From Loxodes magnus (taxonomy: Eukaryota; Ciliophora; Karyorelictea; Loxodida; Loxodidae), in assembly GCA_946699065.1 (NCBI GenBank), contig CAMPDV010001303.1, positions 1 to 64,000 of the forward strand: DNA of 64,000 nt, in the 5' to 3' direction. The translations under genes and the position numbers were made by a program. Positions 53,501-64,000 of this stretch are shown one piece after another (the first letter of the stretch is position 1; each line of letters starts with the position of its first letter). The notes below the pieces were generated by a model. The model worked only from the letters and a program-made list of their open reading frames with translations. It ran no database searches and was not told the origin of the DNA.

Positions 53501-56500
53501 AATATCTTAAAATAAATCTTTTTACAGTAGAGTTATTTTAGTATCTCTCTAAAATAGATAGTAAATAATATATTTTATAGATACAAATTGTTAAATAAAA
53601 TTTCATCTATATAAAAAATAATATTTACTATCTATTATAGAGATATAAAATAATTAAGTCTTAAGTATAATTTGAGATAGCCTTTCTATAGTAAAATATG
53701 TATATAAAATATATTATTTTTATGGCTTTTAATATTTAAAAATATAGATAGTTTTTAAATAAATTTATCTTATTTTCATTTATTTTTATCTATAGAAAAC
53801 TAATAAAAAATTAATAATAAAAATTGTATAATCTGAGTTAAATAAAATACTTAGCTAAATTAATAATTTAATAACTAATTCCTACCTTTAAGTGTGATAA
53901 AACTAATTAATTATTAACATTTTGAAGCATAATTACTATGATAAGTTATTTTAATCTTTATATTTAATAAAATTTACATTTTATATATATTTTAATTTTA
54001 ACATTTAAGAGTAGATATTAATTGCAATCTGCTATAACTTATATTTATCACATTTCAAGATTGCTTAAATAGACAAATATATCAACATTTTTAAACTAAA
54101 CTAATCTATTATACTAAGAGCAGCTAGCTTTAATACAAACTATTAAATTAACATTTTAAAAATTAAACTAACCTAAAATATTTAATGAAGGTATGAAGCA
54201 TACCTATAAAAGTAAAACATGTAATTCAAATTAATTTAAAAGAGAAATTATCAAATAATAATAAATAATTTGATAAAAGTTAAAAGCTGAAGTAAAGAAT
54301 TATTATACTATTTTACAATATTATATTTTAACTTTTACAAAATACAGATTTATTATGAACAAAATTACCTTGCAACAGTAAAAACTCTTATGCAAAATTA
54401 CAAATATACAAATATAACCAATAAATAAACACATTAAACATAAAGAGAGAAAATTCTATTTACAAAATATTTAAAACTATCTAAAAATATTAAAAAGTAC
54501 AATAATCCATAAAATAAACATAAAATTCATAAAAAATTTAAATTAATTTCATTCTAATTATTAAAAATATCTTAAATAATTAGAAATATCATTAAACCCT
54601 AATTAAATTTAAAAAATTTCATAAAATAACTTTAATTTTATTTTTAAAAAAGATTAAAAAAAATTGATATATTATTTGAAAATCTAAATAAAAATATATT
54701 TATTAAAAAAACAGATAACTGCTAAGCTTGCTTTAATTACATTAAATGAATAACAATCATTAATAAATATTTAATTTTTTTAAGTTTTTAGTGATTAATT
54801 AATAAGATAATTAATGTTTAAAGAAATTTCTCTTTATTTATACTTAGTTTAATAAAGCAAATAATAAATAAAATTAGAAATTTATAAGATTTTTTAATTA
54901 ATCTTTTATAACTTAAATTAGTCTGATTATATAACATAATATTTTTCTTGTTTCTTTTGAATTACTAAAATATCTTTTATATATGTTTACTTTTTCTTGA
55001 ATTGCTTTTTTAAATATTTCATTTTATTTAGCTATGAATTATTTATAATATGTAAATTTATGTATAATAGTTTTTTAGTGTTTTTTCTTTTGAAAGAATT
55101 TAGTAGCTAATTAAGATTAAACTTATTTAATAGATATTTAAACTAAAATAATTTAAAATTTATGTTTACATTATACACTTTATTAGATTAATTATATAAA
55201 ATCATATTTAATGCTATACTTAAATCTTCATTAGAATAAATAGAATTTAATAAAAAATAATTAATAATTAAAATTAAAAAATACAGTTATAAGTTAATAA
55301 GTTTTAGAAGCAAAGAAAATGAAAATAAAAATTAAAGCAAGAAATTAATTATTATTTTCTAAGCTAAAAAATAACTTAATAAAAATAAATAATCATATTT
55401 TTAACTACTAACTTAGTTATTATAACTCTATTTATTTTCATATTATCTGATATTTTATTATACAATTATAATTACTATGTATATAATTTAAAAAGTTAAT
55501 TATATGCAAAAAAATAAGTAACTAAAATGAAAAGCAATTAAGTTGTTATAATAAATAAAGATTCTTTGTAAATAAATAAAGAAACATTTACTTTAATAAA
55601 GAGTATTTAGTGAATTTCATTACATAGCATTAATCAATTCATTTTTAGTATAATATTAAATTTAAAAGAAAATTATAACTTGGCTAAGAAGACTATTTAT
55701 TTCTAAAACATTTTCAAAAATATTTTTAAGAAAGTTGAGATAAAATTCTATATTTTTTTTTTCTAAGCCTTTAAAATATTTTTTTAATTCTAATATAAAA
55801 TTATAAAAAGTAATCAAAAATTGATATTTAAATTTAATTATTTTTGGTTTTAACAGCTATTTTTAAATACTTTATTAATTGATAAATAGCTATTTCGAAA
55901 GATAAAGTTTAATTAAAATATTTTTACTAATTATTGAATCATATTTTAGTTTTATTTTACAAAAATAGTATTAAATAAAAATTAAATACCCAGCTTTTTA
56001 TTAAGATAGAAAAACTATAAGAAAATATTTATTAAATGTTATTCAATTAACCTTTTATTTCTTTTTTGTTTATGATTTTAATTGTAAACATTCATTTTTA
56101 ATAATTGCTTAAGTTTTATCTATGGATTTTTATATAAAACATAAGAAATAATATCAATTAAAATAAAGTAAGATATTAAAATCATACTACTGTTGAAAAA
56201 ATTTGCTTAAAAAGATTTAGAAAGTAAAAAAGTAAATTAAATAGTCCATCATTTAGATTTAAATGTAAATAACTTTATCTACTCTAAATATAATATTATT
56301 ATAAAAATTGTATTCCTGAATGTTTTATAATAATTATTTAACATTAATTTAAATATTAAAATTAACTTAGATTGTAAAATATATGTTAATTACTTAAGTT
56401 ATGGTAAGTAAAATTTAATCTACTTATAGTAAAATTATTGTTGCTTTTTAAATTTAAGTTATTTTATTAAAAATAAAAGCTTATTAAGCTTTTTATAATA

Positions 56501-56554
56501 ATTAAGTTAGGAATTATTCTTTAATTATTTATTTTTAATATTTTATTAAGATTA
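50596..56554. other. AT-rich spacer of unit U5
   Basis: GC island at 51343-51639 and inverted repeat at about 53533-53653. The minus-strand frame (52207-52994) is broken by two insertions. Around 55100-55800 this spacer departs from U1-U4 (TTTAGTAGC, AAACATTTTCAAAAATATTTT), partly towards U0. Confidence 0.7.
51343..51639. other. GC-rich island, copy in U5
   Basis: As in U1 except GGGGTCATTAAA for GGGGTCGTTAAA near 51594, a change shared with U6. Confidence 0.8.
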
Positions 56555-57571
56555 AGAGGCAAATCAATACCAAACAAAGGAAAAACCGTAGACGGATTAT
56601 TGTTCGACTGGTTAAGAAGAGAATTTTATATTTGAATAATACTGCACAGCAATAAAAGTAGAATTAAAAATTGAAGACAAAGAAATATTTATAGATGATG
56701 GTAATAACAATTAAAAAGGAAAGAAAAACATTAATCGTGCAATATGAGAATATAGAGTATATGTAGAAGATAGAAAGGATGGAGTAAATGATAACAACAT
56801 TACAATATAGAAAAACATTATTTGATGAATATGTAGTAGGACCACCTAACTACCTGAGATATAATAAAAATAGAAAAGAAGAAATATGTCACCTATTTAG
56901 AATAAGAACGAGATGTAATGGGAGTTAGGATTACTTAAAAGAAAGACACCTAATTATGACAAGTCAGTGCCTTTTCTGTAACAATGCAAGAGAAAACGAA
57001 AGGCATATCATAGAAAACTGTTCAGAATACAAAGAAGGAAGATAATAATGTATCTGAAATCTTAGAGCATCAGGAGTGAGAGATAAGGAATGGAACTATT
57101 TGATATAATATGAGGAACGGCAAATTCGAGAAATTCATTAGAATCTAAGAAAATTAAAAAGAGCTAAAGCTGACTTGATAATAAAAGATTATATCAAAAA
57201 TATATTAGAAAAAAGGAAAAGAGGATATATAGAAAAGAAAATTGAATGCAAAAGAGAAATAAGAAAAGACTATAGAGCAGGAAAAGGATAATTTTTTATG
57301 AGTGTATAGAAGCTTGATCAAGAAGAAAAGAATTAGAAATGAAAATTAGTAAGATATGTAAGAAAAAATAAATAAAGCTTGTAATAAAGATCTAAAAATG
57401 CGTAGATAGATAGAAGACAGAAGAAAAAGAGTTAACATTGAGGAAAGTGAGGAAGATATGTAACTAATAAGAGAAGAATTTCTATTACCTGAAGGCTTAC
57501 TTGAAGAAACGGACATATATTGAGATATGTAAAGAGCTGCGCACCAACGAGGTGCTACGCGCTCTATAATC
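56555..57571 (+). mobile_element. LINE C-terminal fragment 6
   Basis: Same LINE end, with stop TGA at 57521-57523 and the intact ACATTATTTGATG variant (near 56816). The tail is joined directly to TTATTTATTAATTT, the short junction, 145 nt before the LRR start codon at 57717. Confidence 0.82.
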
Positions 57572-57716
57572 TTATTTATTAATTTATATAATTTAAAAGT
57601 TTATTATACTAATTTAAATCTATTTAAAATATGATTATGATTGTATAAATTATAAATATAGCCGTTATTCATAATTTAAGTATAAATAGTCTAATAAAAT
57701 AAAAAATTATAATAAA

Positions 57717-59557
57717 ATGTAAAGCAGGGACTGATTAATCAACTAGTAGCTAAAACTATACACCAAATAGTTCAAATTGTTAATCCTCTTCTGATCGATA
57801 ATAAGAAGAATCTAATAAACACCACCAAGAAACTTAAGTAGCAGCCTAAATCCAAAACAATTTAGCATAAGATTAAAATAAAAAAAATAATTTGATAAAT
57901 TAAAAAGAATCAATAAAAGAGTATTAAGATTAAGAAATATCGCTTCCAATAAAGAGATTTCATGAACACTTAAACTAAGAAGAAGAGTTTTCTTAAGAAT
58001 AATAAAGCATTAAGTAGTTTAAAAGTAATAAATAAACTTTATTTTCAAATTCTTATATTCTTCAAAATATTTTGTTAGTTCCTTAAAAATATAGACATTT
58101 GTAGATTACAGTAAGTTAGTTAATTTCTAAATAAGTTTAAGTATTAATTTGAAAAGTTAGAAATAAAAAAATATTCAAGTAATAAAGGCTACGTTTAAAA
58201 TAAAAAAAACTGAACTCTCAAACAAATTTTATAATCTGATACTAAATTTCTTTAAATTAATACTTAAAATTGATAAGAAGAAAATTAAGCAGAAAAAATC
58301 TTTCAATAAATAAAGAAATGCTTAGAACTAAAATTAAATTTATATCAAAAAGGATATAAACTAGTATAAGAAATTCATTTAATTGGACTAAATAATTTAG
58401 ATAAAACCTTTCAAGAATATATTTCAAAATGCTCAAATCTAAAAAAACTTGTTTTAAGGTTTAACTTATTATTGGAAGAAAATTTAAATTTTTTGTAAAA
58501 TTTGACTCGTTTATAATCCTTAGAAATCTTAGACATAAATTAGAAATAGATAACAGGAAAGTTTTTACTAGACTACTGTTAAGGATTAAATTTAAAGGAA
58601 CTAAAAATATTTATTAAAGGAATTAATAAAGAAATGTTATTATAATATTTGTAATAAAAAGGAAATTTGTTAGAAGAAATAAATATTAACTATAATAGAG
58701 ATATGGACAAGTATATTTATCTTTGTCCTAATTTAAACAAAATTGACTTTTATGTAATAAAAAGTTCTTAAGATTAATTCATATTGAAGTTAAAAAACTT
58801 TAACCTTAGTAGTTTAAAAATTTATCGAAACTTATAAATATAAACAATGTAAGAATTATTTTCTAAGTAGCATAATAATTTATAGCAAATTGAGATTTAT
58901 TTTTGCAATAATTTTAATGATAATCAACTGATATCTTTAATGTAAAACTGTTCTAGTTTAGAATCTATTATATTAGATTCATTATATGAACTTACTAATA
59001 TATCTTTGAAGAAAATAGGAGATTTTGGATAGAATTATAAAGAAATATCTTTTATTTCTGTTAGCCAACTTTCTAATAAAACTCTATGTTATATTTTTGA
59101 GAATTGTAGAAAACTAACAAAGTTATCTCTTAATTAAATGAAAAAACTAAAAAATAAGACTTTATAATCTTTGAGTTAAAACTGTAAGGAGTTAGAAAGT
59201 TTAAAATTGATAGATTGCATAATGTTAGATGAGAATTGAATAGATGAAATAGTTAAAATAAGCAAATTAAAATAATTATAGTTTTAAGGAACTTAACTAA
59301 ATAATAAAGATATAGTAAAAATAGTAACTAACTGTAAACATTTAAAAATATTAAATCTTATGCATTTAAAGGATGTTACATAAGAAGGCTTTCCAATTTA
59401 TGATTTAGAGGGATAAGAATATCCTTTTTATAGAAATCTTAAATATCTATATATTATTGGAACGTCAATAAGAGAACAGTGGGTTAGAAAACTTAAATAG
59501 AAGTTCGTAAGGATGACAGTAATCCATAATGTCGAGAAAGGTAGCAAACAAACTTGA
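57717..59557 (+). pseudogene. F-box/LRR protein (copy 6)
   Basis: B type from end to end (AATAAACACC, CCAATAAAGAG, GACATTTGTAGATTACAG, GGAACTT, ATGCATTT, ATTATTGG). The three shared TGAs are present, plus an extra G near 57728 that shifts the frame after about four codons and an extra T near 58070. It is the reference for the B haplotype, because copy 0 is truncated and copy 1 is a mosaic. Confidence 0.75.
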
Positions 59558-62500
59558 AAGAAAGTAAATAACAATTTAATTTTCTATTTTAATAAATAAT
59601 TTATGCTAATCAAATAAAATTACATAAAATAGCTTATTAAGATACTTTTTATATTGCATTATAAAATATAATCTTTACATAACTTTGTTCGTAATAAGTA
59701 GAATAAATAGAAATAAATAATGTTTCAGTTGTTATATATAAATAAATAACTATTTAAATATGAATTGTAAAGCATAATAATAAATAAACTATTTAGCTTA
59801 TGATATTAAAGCATTATTTTATATAATTATTTAGTTTATAATATTTAAATTATAGTACTTAAACTTTAAAATGATAAAAAGGAAAGCAGATAGAGTATAT
59901 AATAAAGAAGTTTAGTAGATAATTTATGAGAAATGAATAGTTTGAAAATAATAAATGACAAGTTTAGGTTAATAAATAATTTAAAAGGATGTTATAAGTA
60001 TGTTAAAATATTAAGTTTAAATGAAAATATCTCTTATTATAATACGAAACTAAGTTATTTTAATTTGATCTAAAATTCTTATGTTGTTATCATATAAGCT
60101 ATACTTTAATAAGAAATTAATATCTTAAATAAATTAAAGTTTCACTTTTTACAAAAAATAAAGAACTTCATTGATACTATGATCGGTAACATATAATTAG
60201 TTTAAATTAGCTACTATCTAATTTTAATTCTAATAGATTTATTAAATACGCTAATAATCATTAAATTTTAAGAACTATTAAAAATAATATTCATAATTAA
60301 AAAGATGATGGGAGCTGAGATTGACCTTCTGAATCATACTTTCTGGTTTTTATGGCTAGGAACAAGTTCCTTCCTGTCGCTGAGAAAGTCCCTGATCAAA
60401 GTCAACCTTTGCAAGGGAACGCCTTCCTCTTGATTATCCACTCCTGGTAGGGGCTGGCTTGAAGCCTGGCTGCCCATAGCGATGGAGCTCCCTGGCAGCT
60501 GCTTTTCGAAAGCAACAGGATATCCCCGTTATCCCATGAAGGGAGTGTTGGGGGTCATTAAACTGCAAGAAGTTGCAATCCAAAACTCTTTAAGTTGGAA
60601 TTAATTAATTAATTAAAAATAATATAGACCAACCTTATCAATAATCTTATCAAATCACTTTAACCATTTCTATCTTATACATTTCTATTAAATTATTTAA
60701 ACCAAAACCATAATTATAACCATCCCTTAAAAAATCTACTCTTACTTTATTATATCAAATTAAGCCCAAAGCTTCTCTTTTAATTTTAGAAAATAAAAAT
60801 ATTTTTGATAATAATGAAAAATAAATTCTTATTTTATAAAGATTGTATAATAGTAACTAATATATATTTGTATAACTTACTTATTTATAAAATTTGCTAA
60901 ACTTATTTTGTTAATTAATAAATTAAATAACTTTCTATATGATAGAAGTAACTTATACCCTTTATAGTAGAATAATAAACTTAAGATTTTATAAAAAAGT
61001 AATTAATAAACATTTTTATATGTTATTTTTAATGTATTAATCTCTATATGCTTATACTAATATTAAACGATCATAATACTATTGATTAAATACATTCATT
61101 CTAAATGTTATATCTTAGTGTTGATTTAAAAATTAATTTATTTTAAGATATTATAAAATTTCATATCTCAAATAAAGTTTATTCTTAATGGTTTAATATT
61201 AAAAACATAGTAGAAGGATTTTATTAAATTCCCTAAGAATTTAAATTAAATGTTAGCTTTGATTAATATAATATCTTAAATTTAATATATTAATCCTTTA
61301 TTATATATTTAGTATATTTAATAAGACTTAATTTTAGTGAAATACTAATTAAAATTAGAATAAATAAAATATTTTATCTTTTTTATTTTTAGTTTATATG
61401 AATAAAGATATTTTAGTGTTATTGATTGATTTTATTCTCTTTTTCATTAACTTTGTTGACTGAAAGTTAAATAAAAGATTAAATATTTTTGTTATCTATT
61501 AAAAAATATTTTCCAGTTCTCTTGATGATTTACTTTTGAGCTGTTTATTTCTCCTTAGTTATTGAAGTAAAGCTTTTATTAATTAATGGTTTTTTAAAAT
61601 GAATGACTTTTAAGTTTTTTATTTTTTCAGTTTAGATATTAATTTAACAAAATACTTTTAATCTCTTTTGAATAAATAATTCAATGAATTACAATAATAG
61701 CAAGAATTGTTTTATTTTTTACTTATAAATTGAATATCTTCTATTATCATTCAATCTTTAACTCTTTCTTTAATTAAGTAGAAAAATGATTTTAACTGCC
61801 TAATCCTCTTGTTTATTGAAATATTTGATTTTAGTGATAAGCTTAATTTGAGGTGAGTTTTTGTGGGTTGATGGTTAAGAATTGATCTGTTTGTTGAGAT
61901 AAATGTTGATGGTATTTGTGGATTTGTTAATTGACTATAATGTTGATATATTGCATAGTTATATTAAATATATTGATAGTTATAATATGTTGAATTATAA
62001 GTTAAGTATTTGAATAAAAAGATTACAATATAAGTGTATTTATTTTGTAATAATTTAAAGTTTGATTTGATTTATACTTTATGTTGTATATCTAATTAAA
62101 GTAAAGAAAATTGTAGATTAAACATAAATTTAAAATTATAAATATCTAAATTTATTATTCTTTTATTTAGATATTTAATTATAGACAAATATTTATCGTT
62201 ATAAATTTAAAAAATTAGAATTTTATCTCTAATTTTATTTTAATTTAAATTAAGAAAAAAGTAGATTGGAATTATATAAAGTTTAATAAAATCTGATTTA
62301 AAATGATAGAATTATTTTAAATGTTTACCTTAATAATAAACTATAATATAGATTTTTTAAAAGTAATCAAAATATTATCAATCTCTTAAGAAACTAAATT
62401 TATAATTTGTTCATGTTTATTTTTATTTTTTACATTGAGGAAGTAGAAATAAATTAAATTTAATATCTTAAAATAAATCTTTTTACAGTAGAGTTATTTT

Positions 62501-64000
62501 AGTATCTCTCTAAAATAGATAGTAAATAATATATTTTATAGATACAAATTGTTAAATAAAATTTCATCTATATAAAAATAATATTTACTATCTATTATAG
62601 AGATATAAAATAATTAAGTCTTAAGTATAATTTGAGATAGCCTTTCTATAGTAAAATATGTATATAAAATATATTATTTTTATGGCTTTTAATATTTAAA
62701 AATATAGATAGTTTTTAAATAAATTTATCTTATTTTCATTTATTTTTATCTATAGAAAACTAATAAAAAATTAATAATAAAAATTGTATAATCTGAGTTA
62801 AATAAAATACTTAGCTAAATTAATAATTTAATAACTAATTCCTACCTTTAAGTGTGATAAAACTAATTAATTATTAACATTTTGAAGCATAATTACTATG
62901 ATAAGTTATTTTAATCTTTATATTTAATAAAATTTACATTTTATATATATTTTAATTTTAACTAAGAGTAGATATTAATTGCAATCTGCTATAACTTATA
63001 TTTATCACATTTCAAGATTGCTTAAATAGACAAATATATCAACATTTTTAAACTAAACTAATCTATTATACTAAGAGCAGCTAGCTTTAATACAAACTAT
63101 TAAATTAACATTTTAAAAATTAAACTAACCTAAAATATTTAATGAAGGTATGAAGCATACCTATAAAAGTAAAACATGTAATTCAAATTAATTTAAAAGA
63201 GAAATTATCAAATAATAATAAAATAATTTGATAAAAGTTAAAAGCTGAAGTAAAGAATTATTATACTATTTTACAATATTATATTTTAACTTTTACAAAA
63301 TACAGATTTATTATGAACAAAATTACCTTGCAACAGTAAAAACTCTTATGCAAAATTACAAATATACAAATATAACCAATAAATAAACACATTAAACATA
63401 AAGAGAGAAAATTCTATTTACAAAATATTTAAAACTATCTAAAAATATTAAAAAGTACAATAATCCATAAAATAAACATAAAATTCATAAAAAATTTAAA
63501 TTAATTTCATTCTAATTATTAAAAATATCTTAAATAATTAGAAATATCATTAAACCCTAATTAAATTTAAAAAATTTCATAAAATAACTTTAATTTTATT
63601 TTTAAAAAAGATTAAAAAAATTGATATATTATTTGAAAATCTAAATAAAAATATATTTATTAAAAAACAGATAACTGCTAAGCTTGCTTTAATTACATTA
63701 AATGAATAACAATCATTAATAAATATTTAATTTTTTTAAGTTTTTAGTGATTAATTAATAAGATAATTAATGTTTAAGAAATTTCTCTTTATTTATACTT
63801 AGTTTAATAAAGCAAATAATAAATAAAATTAGAAATTTATAAGATTTTTTAATTAATCTTTTATAACTTAAATTAGTCTGATTATATAACATAATATTTT
63901 TCTTGTTTCTTTTGAATTACTAAAATATCTTTTATATATGTTTACTTTTTCTTGAATTGCTTTTTTAAATATTTTATTTTATTTAGCTATGAATTATTTA
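59558..64000. other. AT-rich spacer of unit U6, to window end
   Basis: GC island at 60303-60599 and inverted repeat at about 62494-62613. The minus-strand frame (61168-61956) carries three insertions. No gene seen. Confidence 0.7.
60303..60599. other. GC-rich island, copy in U6
   Basis: The most altered copy: TTTTTATGGCTAGG near 60350, one T fewer in GTTCCTTCC, five Gs before TCATTAAA. It still matches the others closely over its full length, with the same edges. Confidence 0.8.

Larger units (their letters stand above)
48755..57716 (+). repeat. Tandem unit U5, short type
   Basis: An 8,962-bp unit without the 1.26-kb segment. Its LRR is mainly A type, but its spacer near 55680-55800 is intermediate between U0 and U1-U4. 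Confidence 0.95.
57717..64000 (+). repeat. Tandem unit U6, right-truncated
   Basis: B-type unit that runs off the window inside the spacer, so whether it is long or short is unknown. It carries small differences from all inner units (for example 59967-60000, 60351-60372, 62959-62965). Confidence 0.95.

Noticed and set aside
1-64000. Telomeric repeats, rRNA, tRNA and CRISPR arrays
   Set aside because: No GGGGTT/CCCCAA runs, no recognisable rRNA or tRNA core motifs in the GC island, and the only regular repeats are the 10-kb units and short AT microsatellites.

Overview
The window is very AT-rich (about 20% GC in lines I counted) and makes sense only with the ciliate nuclear code, in which TAA and TAG mean Gln and TGA is the stop. 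Read that way, it contains an F-box/leucine-rich-repeat gene and the C-terminal end of a LINE-type (non-LTR) retrotransposon. Composition, code, and an LRR gene next to a LINE fragment all point to a Tetrahymena-like oligohymenophorean. The DNA is probably germline (micronuclear), but that is inference: no telomere or chromosome-breakage motif is present to prove it.

The whole 64 kb is one tandem array with no unique flank. I number units U0-U6 from the start codon of each LRR copy: U0 1-7907 (left-truncated), U1 7908-18119, U2 18120-28332, U3 28333-38546, U4 38547-48754, U5 48755-57716, U6 57717-64000 (right-truncated). U1-U4 are about 10.21 kb. U0 and U5 are about 8.95 kb because they lack a 1.26-kb segment. 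Copies are nearly identical, and most differences are single-base changes in homopolymer runs.

Order within a unit: (1) F-box/LRR reading frame, 613 codons, with three in-frame TGAs; (2) about 750 bp of AT-rich spacer; (3) a sharply bounded island of about 297 bp that reaches about 50% GC; (4) about 4.9 kb of AT-rich spacer with a conserved long inverted repeat and a strand-asymmetric patch; (5) a LINE C-terminal fragment of about 1.0 kb with a CCHC zinc finger and a defined 3' tail; (6) in long units only, a 1.26-kb second LINE-related segment ending in a related tail; (7) about 146 bp leading into the next LRR start codon.

The long/short difference coincides with two imperfect 40-bp direct repeats, the two retroelement tails, and the junction falls in their shared 11-bp end. 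LRR sequence types, LINE variants and spacer variants are shuffled among units, so the array has been remodelled by unequal exchange or gene conversion, with the outer units more diverged than U1-U4. No rRNA, tRNA or CRISPR was seen. The LRR and LINE frames are most simply decayed or non-expressed copies, though two of the three LRR stops could lie in an intron.
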